Assembly (NCBI GenBank): GCA_965248715.1
Contig: CBDFKB010000007.1
Span: forward strand, 620,001-684,000
DNA length: 64,000 nucleotides
DNA from: CBDFKB01 sp965248715
GTDB taxonomy: Bacteria; Pseudomonadota; Alphaproteobacteria; Rhizobiales; Rhizobiaceae
Direction: 5' to 3'
Below are positions 54,044 to 62,866 of this stretch, one piece after another. The notes beneath the pieces were generated by a model. The model worked only from the letters and a program-made list of their open reading frames with translations, made no database searches and was not told where the DNA came from. A program made the position numbers and the translations under genes. Positions within the stretch are counted from its first letter, which is position 1. The number at the start of each line of letters is the position of its first letter.

Positions 54044-55957
54044 ATGTCGAAAGTAATCGGTATCGATCTCGGCACCACCAATTCCTGCGTTTCGGTTATG
54101 GACGGCAAACTGCCGAAAGTAATCGAAAATGCCGAAGGTGCACGTACCACCCCTTCCATGGTGGCATTTACCGACGAAGGTGAGCGGCTGGTCGGCCAAC
54201 CGGCCAAGCGCCAGGCCGTCACCAATCCGGAAAACACCGTTTTTGCCGTCAAACGGCTTATCGGTCGGCGCTTCGACGACAAGACCGTCACCAAAGACAA
54301 AAAGCTGGTTCCCTATAAAATAGTCAAAGCCGACAATGGCGATGCTTGGGTCGAGGCTAGCTCAGAGAAATATTCGCCTTCGCAGATTTCGGCCATGGTG
54401 TTGCAGAAAATGAAGGAAACCGCCGAATCCTATTTGGGCGAGACCGTCGAAAAGGCGGTGATCACTGTTCCAGCCTATTTTAACGACGCCCAGCGTCAGG
54501 CGACTAAGGACGCCGGCAAGATCGCTGGTCTGGAAGTGCTTCGCATCATCAATGAGCCAACTGCGGCAGCGCTTGCCTATGGTCTCGACAAAACGAAGGG
54601 CGGTACGATCGCGGTCTACGACCTTGGCGGCGGCACCTTCGATATTTCGATCCTGGAAATCGGTGACGGCGTGTTCGAGGTCAAATCGACCAATGGCGAT
54701 ACTTTCCTCGGTGGTGAGGATTTCGACATGTTGCTGGTCGACTATCTGGCAGAAGAATTCAAAAAAGAAAGCGGCATCGATGTCAAGAAAGACAAGATGG
54801 CGTTGCAGCGGCTTAAAGAGGCGGCAGAAAAGGCCAAAATCGAACTTTCCGCCGCCACCCAAACCGAAATCAATTTACCGTTCATCACCGCCGATCAGTC
54901 GGGCCCCAAACATCTGACCGTCAAGTTAACTCGGGCGAAATTCGAAGCCCTGGTCGAAGGCCTGGTCAAACGTACCATCGAACCCTGCAAGGCCGCCCTC
55001 AAAGATGCTGGCATCAAGGCCGGTGAAATCGACGAAGTGGTGCTGGTTGGCGGTATGACCCGGATGCCGAAAATCCAGGAAACCGTCCAGGCGTTCTTCG
55101 GCAAGGAACCGCACAAAGGTGTAAACCCGGATGAAGTGGTGGCGATGGGTGCGGCGGTTCAGGCCGGAGTACTGCAGGGCGATGTCAAAGACGTGCTATT
55201 GCTCGACGTCACGCCGCTGTCACTCGGCATCGAAACCCTTGGCGGCGTTTTCACCCGATTGATCGACCGCAACACCACGATCCCGACCAAGAAGGGTCAG
55301 GTGTTCTCGACCGCCGACGACCATCAAAACGCGGTGACGATCCGCGTGTTCCAGGGCGAACGCGAAATGGCAGCCGACAACAAAATGCTCGGCCAGTTCG
55401 ATTTGGTTGGCATTCCGCCAGCGCCGCGCGGTGTGCCGCAGATCGAGGTTACCTTCGACATCGACGCCAACGGCATTGTCAACGTTTCGGCGAAGGACAA
55501 AGGCACTAGCAAAGAGCAGCAGATTTCAATCAAAGCATCGGGCGGTTTGTCCGACGACGAGATCGAAGCAATGGTTTCCGACGCAGAAACCAATGCCGAA
55601 GACGATAAGAAACGCCGCGAGGTGGTGGAAGCGCGCAACCAGGCAGAATCCCTGATCCATTCGACCGAGAACTCGCTTTCCGAACATGGCGACAAGGCTT
55701 CGCAAGAAGACAAGAAGGCGATCGAAGAGGCGATCGTTGCGCTACGCGGTGTTTTGGAAGGCGAAGACGCGGAAGAAATCACCGCCAAAACCAGTACGCT
55801 TGGCGAAGCCTCGATGAAGCTCGGTCAGGCGATGTATGAAGCAAGCCAGGCCGAAGCCGCCGCCGCCGATGCGGCCGCCGATCAGGCCAAGGATGACGAT
55901 GTGGTCGATGCCGATTTCGAGGAAATCGACGACGACGACGAAAAGAAATCCGCTTGA
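54044..55957 (+). CDS. dnaK: Molecular chaperone DnaK (Hsp70)
   Basis: 637 residues. VIGIDLGTTNSCVSVMDG, VPAYFNDAQRQATKDAGKIAGLEVLRIINEPTAAALAYGLDK and VYDLGGGTFDISILEI in the ATPase domain; substrate-binding domain after VLLLDVTPLSLGIETLGG; acidic C-terminal tail ending in an Asp/Glu-rich stretch before KKSA. Folds and refolds cytoplasmic proteins with DnaJ and GrpE. A good purine-rich site (AAAGGAG) precedes the ATG. Heat induction is suggested by the upstream RpoH-type promoter. Confidence 0.99.
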   Translation: MSKVIGIDLGTTNSCVSVMDGKLPKVIENAEGARTTPSMVAFTDEGERLVGQPAKRQAVTNPENTVFAVKRLIGRRFDDKTVTKDKKLVPYKIVKADNGDAWVEASSEKYSPSQISAMVLQKMKETAESYLGETVEKAVITVPAYFNDAQRQATKDAGKIAGLEVLRIINEPTAAALAYGLDKTKGGTIAVYDLGGGTFDISILEIGDGVFEVKSTNGDTFLGGEDFDMLLVDYLAEEFKKESGIDVKKDKMALQRLKEAAEKAKIELSAATQTEINLPFITADQSGPKHLTVKLTRAKFEALVEGLVKRTIEPCKAALKDAGIKAGEIDEVVLVGGMTRMPKIQETVQAFFGKEPHKGVNPDEVVAMGAAVQAGVLQGDVKDVLLLDVTPLSLGIETLGGVFTRLIDRNTTIPTKKGQVFSTADDHQNAVTIRVFQGEREMAADNKMLGQFDLVGIPPAPRGVPQIEVTFDIDANGIVNVSAKDKGTSKEQQISIKASGGLSDDEIEAMVSDAETNAEDDKKRREVVEARNQAESLIHSTENSLSEHGDKASQEDKKAIEEAIVALRGVLEGEDAEEITAKTSTLGEASMKLGQAMYEASQAEAAAADAAADQAKDDDVVDADFEEIDDDDEKKSA

Positions 55958-55971
55958 TGAAATTGCTGGAT

Positions 55972-56006
55972 CCGGCCCGCGTTTCGATGCGGGTCGGTCC
56001 GGTTTT
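55972..56006 (+). terminator. Hairpin between dnaK and dnaJ (possible terminator/attenuator)
   Basis: CCGGCCCGC (55972-55980) pairs with GCGGGTCGG (55989-55997), eight of nine bases, around an 8-base loop. It is followed within a few bases by TTTT (56003-56006). It would let dnaK transcripts outnumber dnaK-dnaJ transcripts. Confidence 0.5.
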
Positions 56007-56029
56007 CCTGTCAAAATTCAGGCGATTTA

Positions 56030-57157
56030 ATGGCTAAGCCCGATTATTATCATAGCCTCGGCGTCGAACGAAACGCGGACGAAAAGGACCTCAAGGTCGC
56101 GTACCGCAAATTGGCGATGCAATATCATCCGGACCGAAATCCCGATGATCCGGATGCCGAGCACAAGTTCAAAGAATTGAGCGAGGCCTATAATGTCCTA
56201 AAGAACCGGGACAAGCGCGCCGCCTATGACCGCTTCGGGCACGCCGCTTTTGAAAATGGCAGCGGCGGGTTTTCCGGCACTGGCGGAGGTGCCGGCGCAT
56301 TTTCCGATATTTTCGAAGATATTTTTGGCGACATGATGGGCGGCAGACGTGGCCGCTCGCACGGGCCCGATCGCGGCGCTGATCTGCGCTACAATATGGA
56401 AATCGCGCTCGATGAAGCGTACAACGGCAAAGAGGCCGAGATCATTGTCCCGACTGCGGTGACCTGTGAGACCTGTTCGGGTTCCGGTACAACGCCAGGC
56501 TCGTCGCCGGTTACCTGTACCACCTGCGGCGGCAACGGCCGGCTCAGGGCGTCCCAGGGATTTTTCTCGATCGAGCGAACTTGCCCGGCCTGCCAAGGCC
56601 GCGGTGAAGTAATCAGCGACCCATGCAACAATTGTTCGGGTATGGGCCGGATGACCAAAGAACGCTCGCTTTCGGTCAATATTCCGGCCGGCATCGAAGA
56701 CGGGGTGCGGATACGCCTGGCCGGTGAAGGCGAAGCCGGTGCTCGCGGCGGTCCTTCGGGCGATCTGTATATTTTCGTTTCTACCCGTCCGCACGAGTTT
56801 TTCCAGCGCGAAGGCGCCGATCTATTTTGCCGGGTGCCGGTATCAATGACTACCGCAGCGCTCGGTGGCGAGTTTGAGGTGGTGACCCTTGATAATTCCA
56901 AGACCCGGGTGAAAATTCCCGAGGGCACTCAAAACGGCAAGCAATTTCGCCTGCGCGCCAAAGGCATGCCGGTGATGCGCTCCAAGCAGATCGGTGATCT
57001 ATATATTCAGGTCGCAACCGAAACACCGCAAAACCTGTCCCGGCGCCAGCGCGAATTGCTTGAAGAATTCGAACTGGTTTCGTCGGAACAAAACAGCCCG
57101 GAATCAGCAGGATTTTTTGCCCGCATGAAAACCTTTCTTGACGGTCTTACCGACTAG
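56030..57157 (+). CDS. dnaJ: Chaperone DnaJ (Hsp40)
   Basis: 375 residues. J domain with the HPD motif in MQYHPDRNPDDPDAE, Gly/Phe-rich linker (FENGSGGFSGTGGGAGAF), four zinc-binding CxxCxGxG repeats (CETCSGSG, CTTCGGNG, CPACQGRG, CNNCSGMG) and a C-terminal substrate-binding domain. Stimulates DnaK ATPase. Its TAG stop (57155-57157) is formed within the CTAG that begins repeat copy I. Confidence 0.98.
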   Translation: MAKPDYYHSLGVERNADEKDLKVAYRKLAMQYHPDRNPDDPDAEHKFKELSEAYNVLKNRDKRAAYDRFGHAAFENGSGGFSGTGGGAGAFSDIFEDIFGDMMGGRRGRSHGPDRGADLRYNMEIALDEAYNGKEAEIIVPTAVTCETCSGSGTTPGSSPVTCTTCGGNGRLRASQGFFSIERTCPACQGRGEVISDPCNNCSGMGRMTKERSLSVNIPAGIEDGVRIRLAGEGEAGARGGPSGDLYIFVSTRPHEFFQREGADLFCRVPVSMTTAALGGEFEVVTLDNSKTRVKIPEGTQNGKQFRLRAKGMPVMRSKQIGDLYIQVATETPQNLSRRQRELLEEFELVSSEQNSPESAGFFARMKTFLDGLTD

Positions 57158-57259
57158 AGCGTGTCACCCAAAAGTGGGTACCGGTTTTGGGAAAAATGAC
57201 ACGCATAAACAAAAAGATAGCGCGACGCAGCTATTCTAACGCTTCGTGACAAGCCCTAG
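57154..57259 (+). repeat. Dispersed double-hairpin repeat, copy I
   Basis: Complete copy, CTAG at both ends; the left CTAG contains the dnaJ stop codon. Confidence 0.92.
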
Positions 57260-57285
57260 GATGGGCGGCAGATGGAGATATTGCT

Positions 57286-57873
57286 ATGGAGCTACCGAAA
57301 ATACTGGTTGTTCCGGGCTCGAATCGATCCGGCTCGCACAATGTCCGGCTGGCCGGCACCGCGACTAAGGTGTTGGCGGCAAAGGATTGCGAAGTTACCT
57401 GGATATCGTTGCGGGACTATGAGCTGCCGATCTATGACGGCGACCTTGAACATATAAACGGCCCACCGGAAAACGCATTTAAGTTGGCGCGCATGTTTCA
57501 CGAACATCAAGGCGTGTTGATCGTCTCACCGGAATATAATTCTTCGGTGCCGCCATTGGTAAAAAACACGCTTGATTGGATCAGTCGGATATCGAAAGAC
57601 AAACTTGGTGTGGTTACGCCCTATCGCAATACCGTATTTGCGTTGGCAAGTTGTTCGCTGGGCGGTCTGGGCGGCATACGCAATCTAATCCACTTGCGTT
57701 CGGTGCTGGTTTCGGTGGGTGCAGGACTGGTGATTAGCGAACAGATCGCGGTCGGCGACGCAACAAAGGCGTTCGGCGAAAATGACAATTTAAGCGAAGC
57801 CAGCACCAGCGAGATGCTGGACAAACTCTGCCAATCCCTGATCGCTAAATCGAGCTTGTTGGCCCGTGTCTGA
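57286..57873 (+). CDS. NADPH-dependent FMN reductase family flavoprotein
   Basis: 195 residues, flavodoxin-like fold. FMN phosphate-binding loop PKILVVPGSNRSGSHNVRLAG, then VLIVSPEYNSSVPPLVKNTLDWIS and VFALASCSLGGLGGIRNLIHLRSVLVSVGA. Members reduce quinones, azo compounds or FMN with NAD(P)H. The substrate is not evident. Its 3' end overlaps pyrF by eight bases. Confidence 0.9.
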   Translation: MELPKILVVPGSNRSGSHNVRLAGTATKVLAAKDCEVTWISLRDYELPIYDGDLEHINGPPENAFKLARMFHEHQGVLIVSPEYNSSVPPLVKNTLDWISRISKDKLGVVTPYRNTVFALASCSLGGLGGIRNLIHLRSVLVSVGAGLVISEQIAVGDATKAFGENDNLSEASTSEMLDKLCQSLIAKSSLLARV

Positions 57874-58606
57874 GCCCTCGACAAAACCAAACCGCACGGT
57901 GGGCAAATTTGCCCGCCTATCGGCCACGGACCGACTGATCGTCGCCCTTGATGTGCCTAATGTGGCTGATGCTGCGGCATTGATCCGCGAACTGGACAAC
58001 ACGGTTAAATTCTACAAAATTGGCTTTCAATTGGTGCTCGCCGGCGGCTTGGCGCTGGTGCGTGAATTGGTCGAAGAGCAAAAAGGCGTGTTTTTGGATA
58101 TGAAGCTGCTCGACATCGATAATACGGTCGAGCGCGGGGTCGAAAACGCGGCAAGGTTGGGGGTCGATATGCTGACGGTTCACGCCTATCCGGCCACTAT
58201 GCGCGTAGCGGCGAAAGCGGCAAGTGGCACCAAATTGTGTGTTTTAGGGGTTACCGCGTTGACGTCGATGGACGATGCTGATCTGGCCGATGCCGGCTAC
58301 AGGTTCGACGCCGCCGAATTGGTTGCAAGACGCGCGCGCCAAGCCGCCGCCGCTGGCATTGGCGGGGTGGTAGCTTCGGCCCGCGAGGCTAGGGAAGTTA
58401 AAAATCTGGTCGGGCCGGATATGGCGATCGTCACCCCAGGCATCCGCCCGACCGGCGCCGCCGTCAGGGACCAAAAGCGGGTGATGACACCGGCCGCAGC
58501 ATTGAGCGCTGGCGCGACCCATTTGGTAATCGGCCGGCCGATCACCGATGCTGACAACCGAAAACAGGCCGCCGGGGCAATTGTTCGAGAAATCGAAGCG
58601 GTTTGA
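57866..58606 (+). CDS. pyrF: Orotidine 5'-phosphate decarboxylase PyrF
   Basis: 246 residues from GTG 57866. DRLIVALDVPNVADAAALI at the start, catalytic Asp-Lys cluster in VFLDMKLLDIDNTVERGVENAARLGVDMLTVHAYP, and VTPGIRPTGAAVRDQKRVMTPAAALSAGATHLVIGRPIT with the phosphate loop. Last step of UMP synthesis. The usual DLKLHDIPNT is here DMKLLDIDNT; the catalytic Asp and Lys are kept. Followed by DUF1330 after 21 bases. Confidence 0.95.
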   Translation: MSEPSTKPNRTVGKFARLSATDRLIVALDVPNVADAAALIRELDNTVKFYKIGFQLVLAGGLALVRELVEEQKGVFLDMKLLDIDNTVERGVENAARLGVDMLTVHAYPATMRVAAKAASGTKLCVLGVTALTSMDDADLADAGYRFDAAELVARRARQAAAAGIGGVVASAREAREVKNLVGPDMAIVTPGIRPTGAAVRDQKRVMTPAAALSAGATHLVIGRPITDADNRKQAAGAIVREIEAV

Positions 58607-58627
58607 ACCAAACCAAAAGGAAATGCC

Positions 58628-58915
58628 ATGCCAAAGGGATATTGGATTGCCCGTGTCGACGTTGAAGATGCCGAAGCATATCCGCAATATATCAAGACCG
58701 CCCTTCCAGCTTATGAGAGATTTGGCGGCAAGTTTTTGGTGCGCGGCGGTAAGGTGCACGATCATGAAGGCCAAATGCGCACACGCAATGTGGTGATCGA
58801 ATTCCCGTCCATTGAAGCGGCACTGGAATGCTATCATTGCGTGGAATATACCGCCGCCAAGAAAATCCGCCAGGCCAACTCGCGGGCTGAAGTGATCGTT
58901 ATTGAAGGTCACTAG
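58628..58915 (+). CDS. DUF1330 family protein
   Basis: 95 residues with the full DUF1330 (dimeric alpha/beta barrel) pattern: KGYWIARVDVEDAEAYPQYIKTALPAYERFGGKFLVRGG, then NVVIEFPSIEAALECYHCVEYTAAKKIRQANSRAEVIVIEG. Function unknown. AAAGGAAATGCC precedes the ATG. Its TAG stop (58913-58915) is part of the CTAG of repeat copy J. Probably co-transcribed with pyrF. Confidence 0.9.
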   Translation: MPKGYWIARVDVEDAEAYPQYIKTALPAYERFGGKFLVRGGKVHDHEGQMRTRNVVIEFPSIEAALECYHCVEYTAAKKIRQANSRAEVIVIEGH

Positions 58916-59016
58916 CGCTTGTCACGAAGCGTAGGATTTGCTTCGTCGCGCTATCTCTTAGTTTATGCGTGTCATGTTTCCCAAAACCGGTACCCACTTT
59001 TTGGTGACACGCTCGA
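58912..59016 (-). repeat. Dispersed double-hairpin repeat, copy J
   Basis: Reverse orientation; its CTAG start contains the DUF1330 stop codon. The right terminus is degraded (CTCGAA). No gene between it and 59127. Confidence 0.88.
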
Positions 59017-59127
59017 ATAGGCATGTAGCAAACCACCCTAATATCAACAACGATTGGTATTTAACGCCACGACCTATTCATAAGCTTATGTATTATCACG
59101 CAATATTCTGGCAGCTCGGTGCCGCAT

Positions 59128-59523
59128 TCAACCAATCGATTCCGGCCAGATGCGCCAGGAACACACCGAGCGGGTGATCGGCTCAGCTTCAGTGTCCTGC
59201 CAAGCCCAGGCATCGATCACCATTTGCCGGCGGCCATGACGCTCGACCCGCGCGCGCGCCAATATGTCGACATCACGGCTGACGCGGAGATAGTCAACCG
59301 AAGACGACATCATCTTAAAGCGAGCATCCAGCCCCAAAATGCGCTGTAGTTCGGTATGGGTGACCACATCGAGAAACCCTGCTGTGACGCCACCATGCAC
59401 TGCGCGGATCCACGGATTGCCGATATGACGTTCTTGAAACCGCAATCGGTAAATCGGCGGGTCGGTGTCCTGGTCGAGTGCGCAGTCGAGCCAGCCAGCA
59501 AAGGCGCTGTCGAGCACGCTCAT
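59128..59523 (-). CDS. PaaI-type hotdog thioesterase (second of a tandem pair)
   Basis: 131 residues from ATG 59523, which overlaps the stop of the upstream hotdog gene by four bases. Hotdog pattern GNPWIRAVHGGVTAGFLDVVTHTELQRILGL (HGG loop), then SSVDYLRVSRDVDILARARVERHGRRQMVIDAWAWQD. Acyl-CoA thioesterase-like; the substrate is unknown. It and the partner may form one heteromeric enzyme. Confidence 0.85.
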   Translation of the reverse strand: MSVLDSAFAGWLDCALDQDTDPPIYRLRFQERHIGNPWIRAVHGGVTAGFLDVVTHTELQRILGLDARFKMMSSSVDYLRVSRDVDILARARVERHGRRQMVIDAWAWQDTEAEPITRSVCSWRIWPESIG

Positions 59524-59966
59524 GACCGCAGCCCCAACGGTGTCAACCGGGTGCCGAGCATGAAGGCGCCGATCCCCCGGGCAACCAGCGCGTTGTCGCC
59601 GGCTTTGCGCAATTCGGCGCTGATATAGGCGACGTCGCAATCAACACCGTCATGGCGGCAACTACACACCAATTCATCACCGGCAAAAACCTCGCCACAG
59701 TGATTTATCGACATCTTAATGGTGGCGATTGGCATCAGTTTATCCAGCGCACCGAGGGCGGTTGCCCCCATCATAGTGTCGAGCACAAAGGCAACGAAAC
59801 CACTATGAGCACGGCCGTCGCGATGGCCAACAAACCGCTCCGCCACCGTTAGCCGACTTGTCAACCGTTCAGGCGAAAGTTCGTCGAACGCCAGTGTGAT
59901 TGACTGATGGATCGGGTGATCCTTGGAAAACAACAAAAGGGCAATGTGTTTGGGATCGTCGCTCAT
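59520..59966 (-). CDS. PaaI-type hotdog thioesterase (first of a tandem pair)
   Basis: 148 residues. FVGHRDGRAHSGFVAFVLDTMMGATALGALD followed by ATIKMSINHCGEVFAGDELVCSCRHDGVDCDVAYISAELRKAGDNALVARGIGAFML follows the PaaI/4HBT pattern. It overlaps the next gene by four bases (ATGA). The 164 bases upstream to repeat copy K hold the presumed promoter. Confidence 0.87.
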   Translation of the reverse strand: MSDDPKHIALLLFSKDHPIHQSITLAFDELSPERLTSRLTVAERFVGHRDGRAHSGFVAFVLDTMMGATALGALDKLMPIATIKMSINHCGEVFAGDELVCSCRHDGVDCDVAYISAELRKAGDNALVARGIGAFMLGTRLTPLGLRS

Positions 59967-60130
59967 GGTTCAGCTTGGCCAAATTGGCCTCGTCCCTCCG
60001 GAATTTGATCCCATTGGCCCGCTTTCGCGCCGCTCGTCGTCGAATATGCTCAACATGTCCTTCCTTCTCGCACCACGAAACTGAAGCAATTTTATCAAAC
60101 CGGCACTACAACCATAAATCTCCACCGGCC

Positions 60131-60235
60131 CTAGCGCTTGTCACCAAGCGTTGGAATAGCTTCGTTGCGCTATCTTTTTATTTATGCGTGTCATTTTTCC
60201 AAAACCGGTACCCACTTTTGAGTGACACACCCTAG
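60131..60235 (-). repeat. Dispersed double-hairpin repeat, copy K
   Basis: Complete copy with CTAG at both ends. The right-hand CTAG (60232-60235) provides the TAG stop of gpmA on the minus strand. Confidence 0.92.
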
Positions 60236-60858
60236 ATCTCAAATATTTCCCTGGATGCAACCGTTGTGTCAGCGTTGAACCGATAAATGATCGGCACCCC
60301 GGTGGCGATTTCGAGCGTCGTCACCTCATCCTTACTGAGCCGATCGAGCACCATGGCGAGCGCACGCAGCGAATTGCCGTGCGCGGCAACCAAAACCCTA
60401 TTCCCAACCATCACCCGTGGCAGAATTTCGGTCAGGTAATAGGGCCACACTCTGGCCCCGGTATCGCGCAAACTTTCGCCGTCGGCGCCAGGCGGCGCTA
60501 CGTCATAGGACCGCCGCCAGATGTGCACCTGTTCCTTGCCCCAACGCGCCCGCGCGTCGTCTTTATTGAGGCCGGATAAATCGCCGTAGTTGCGCTCATT
60601 GAGCGCCCGCGCGCGGATCGTTTCCAGGGCATCTTGACCCATTTCACCAAGCACCAGCTCACAGGTCTTCTGCGCCCGTTGCAACAAACTGGTATAAGCG
60701 ATGTCAAAAGCGATATCGCGTTTTGCCAATTGCCGTCCGGCTTCAATCGCCTCGCCGATGCCCTTTTCAGTCAAGCCCGGGTCGCGCCAACCGGTGAATA
60801 GTTTCTTCAAATTCCATTCGCTCTGTCCATGTCGGATCACAACCATCATGCGTTCCAT
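60232..60858 (-). CDS. gpmA: 2,3-bisphosphoglycerate-dependent phosphoglycerate mutase GpmA
   Basis: 208 residues. Catalytic His in VVIRHGQSEWNLKKLFTGWRDPGLTEKG, ERNYGDLSGLNKDDARARWG, ADGESLRDTGARVWPYY and the second His in VAAHGNSLRALAMVLD. Interconverts 2- and 3-phosphoglycerate. The sequence is slightly shorter than the E. coli enzyme, as is common in this class. The stop codon lies inside repeat copy K. Confidence 0.95.
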   Translation of the reverse strand: MERMMVVIRHGQSEWNLKKLFTGWRDPGLTEKGIGEAIEAGRQLAKRDIAFDIAYTSLLQRAQKTCELVLGEMGQDALETIRARALNERNYGDLSGLNKDDARARWGKEQVHIWRRSYDVAPPGADGESLRDTGARVWPYYLTEILPRVMVGNRVLVAAHGNSLRALAMVLDRLSKDEVTTLEIATGVPIIYRFNADTTVASREIFEI

Positions 60859-60891
60859 GGCACCAATTTACCTCGCAGCCGACTATTTTGG

Positions 60892-61716
60892 TTATTGTTC
60901 ATGCCCGCTAATTCCCAGCACATCTGCCATGCTATAGAGGCCCGGATGCCGGTCGTGCGCCCACTTTGCAGCAGCAATCGCACCGGCACAAAACACCGAG
61001 CGGTCAAGCGCCCGGTGCGACAGTTCGATCACTTCGCCGGCACCGGCGAACATCACCGTGTGATCACCAACCACCGATCCGCCCCTGAGCGTGGCGAAGC
61101 CGACCGTTCCTTCCGGTCTTGGCCCGGTAGGGCCATCGCGCGAACGCACTGAATTGCTATCGAGGTCGATGTCGCGACCCTGTGCTGCGGCCCGGCCGAG
61201 CAGCAATGCAGTGCCGGAGGGAGCATCAACCTTGTGGCGGTGGTGCATCTCTAAAACCTCGATATCGAATTCGTCATCGGGTAATATGTTCGCCGCCCTG
61301 CGCACTAGATCAGCCAGTAAATTGACCCCCATGCTCATATTGCCGGATTTAACGATCACCGTTTGCTCGGCCGCAGCAGCAATCGCCTGGTCATCATCGC
61401 CGCTACACCCTGTGGTGCCAATGATATGGGCAACAGCCAAATTGGCGCAAGCGCCGGCGAGCGCCACACTCGAAGCCGGTGTGGTGAAATCGATCACCGC
61501 ATCGGCGGTGCTAAGTGCAGATGCCGCATCATCGGTGATCGTTACCCCAATCGGGCCGATACCGGCAAGCTCACCAGCGTCGGCGCCAAGCAAGTCCGAA
61601 CCGCCATGTTCCAACCCGCCGACGACCGCCATCGTCGACTGCCGATGCACGGCGGCAACCAATTGCCTTCCCATGCGTCCGGCCGCTCCAGCTATGACCA
61701 GTTTCATGTCGCTCAT
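60892..61716 (-). CDS. dapB: 4-hydroxy-tetrahydrodipicolinate reductase DapB
   Basis: 274 residues from ATG 61716 (61707 possible). NAD(P)-binding VIAGAAGRMGRQLVAAV, VIDFTTPASSVALA, GTTGCS, and the catalytic block LEMHHRHKVDAPSGTALLLG; closes with AAKWAHDRHPGLYSMADVLGI. Second step of the DAP/lysine branch. It sits between gpmA and glk on the same strand with short gaps. Confidence 0.95.
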   Translation of the reverse strand: MSDMKLVIAGAAGRMGRQLVAAVHRQSTMAVVGGLEHGGSDLLGADAGELAGIGPIGVTITDDAASALSTADAVIDFTTPASSVALAGACANLAVAHIIGTTGCSGDDDQAIAAAAEQTVIVKSGNMSMGVNLLADLVRRAANILPDDEFDIEVLEMHHRHKVDAPSGTALLLGRAAAQGRDIDLDSNSVRSRDGPTGPRPEGTVGFATLRGGSVVGDHTVMFAGAGEVIELSHRALDRSVFCAGAIAAAKWAHDRHPGLYSMADVLGISGHEQ

Positions 61717-61792
61717 CGCAGTTCCAGTGAATTTATATTTCGATCCCGATTGTGTAGGCGCTCGTTGCTTGCGGTTCAATAGTTAGCGCACA

Positions 61793-62812
61793 TCAACTGG
61801 CCGCAACCCGCATGGTGAGCGGCGAAAACCGGTCGGGCGCGCGGGCGAAAGCGGCCAGCCCATCCAGTGCCGGGCAATCGCGCAACACCAATATGACCGG
61901 CACCCTAGCCAGCAGTTCCCCATAGGGTGGATGGTCGACAAAACTGCGGCTGAAACTTTCCGTGCTCAGATACGGCGCCAAACGGCGCGCCATTCCACCG
62001 GTCAGATAAACCCCGCCAAAAGCACCAACGATCAGCGCCAAATCACCAGCGAGCCGGCCGAACTGGGCGGCAAACATACAGCAGGCCTCGACCGCTAACC
62101 GATCACCGCCTTGCAAACCAGCCTGCACCACGGCTTTCGAACTATCGCTCGTGGCAGCCTTTCCTTCCAGTTTGCAAAGCGCCCGGTAACAACGCAAGAG
62201 ACCCGGTCCCGATATGATCGCTTCGGCTACCGGCGACATGTTCAGTTCTTCGCCGACGATGGCCCAAATTTCTTGCTCCCGTTGATTGGTTGCGGCAAAG
62301 CCGACATGGCCGGCCTCGCCGGGCAGGCATAAATGGCGCCCGCTATGGTTGATCAAGACCGCTGACCCGAACCCAGTGCCTGGACCGATCACCGACATCG
62401 GCATGCCGAAAATGGCCTTGCCGGTGTGGACCGGTAATTGGTCATCGTCACCAAGATCGGGGATCGCCATCGCCTCGGCGACGAAATCATTGACGATCAC
62501 CACCTGGTCGAAACCAAATTCCGCCGCCAAATCGCCTGCATCAAAGGTCCAGTTATGATTGGTCAGTTGCACCGGGCCGTCGATCACCGGACCGGCGGCA
62601 GCGACAATCAGGCTGCGGGCATCATGGATCGGTGAAATTGCGCCGAAACCGGCTAGCCCATCGGCGAAACTGGTATGGTCGCGGGTCTGCTTGTTGACCA
62701 TAGGTGCTGCCTTGCCATGCCGGTCCTCGAGCCTGGTAAAGCGCACATGGGTGCCGCCGACATCGGCCAGCAGCGCTGGAAAAGAAAACTGGGCGGGTAA
62801 TGTGCCGGTCAT
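61793..62812 (-). CDS. glk: Glucokinase Glk
   Basis: 339 residues from ATG 62812. ALLADVGGTHVRFTRLEDR (ATP phosphate 1), catalytic Asp region VVIVNDFVAEAMAIP, SVIGPGTGFGSAVLIN and GEAGHVGFAATNQREQEIWAIVGEEL, later LALIVGAFGGVYLTGGMARRL. Proteobacterial glucokinase (not a ROK kinase). Phosphorylates glucose for glycolysis; gpmA is two genes away. Confidence 0.94.
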   Translation of the reverse strand: MTGTLPAQFSFPALLADVGGTHVRFTRLEDRHGKAAPMVNKQTRDHTSFADGLAGFGAISPIHDARSLIVAAAGPVIDGPVQLTNHNWTFDAGDLAAEFGFDQVVIVNDFVAEAMAIPDLGDDDQLPVHTGKAIFGMPMSVIGPGTGFGSAVLINHSGRHLCLPGEAGHVGFAATNQREQEIWAIVGEELNMSPVAEAIISGPGLLRCYRALCKLEGKAATSDSSKAVVQAGLQGGDRLAVEACCMFAAQFGRLAGDLALIVGAFGGVYLTGGMARRLAPYLSTESFSRSFVDHPPYGELLARVPVILVLRDCPALDGLAAFARAPDRFSPLTMRVAAS

Positions 62813-62866
62813 TACCGATCGATAGCACATATTGGCCGAAGGAAAGCCGGGCCGCTGCGCTTTGGT

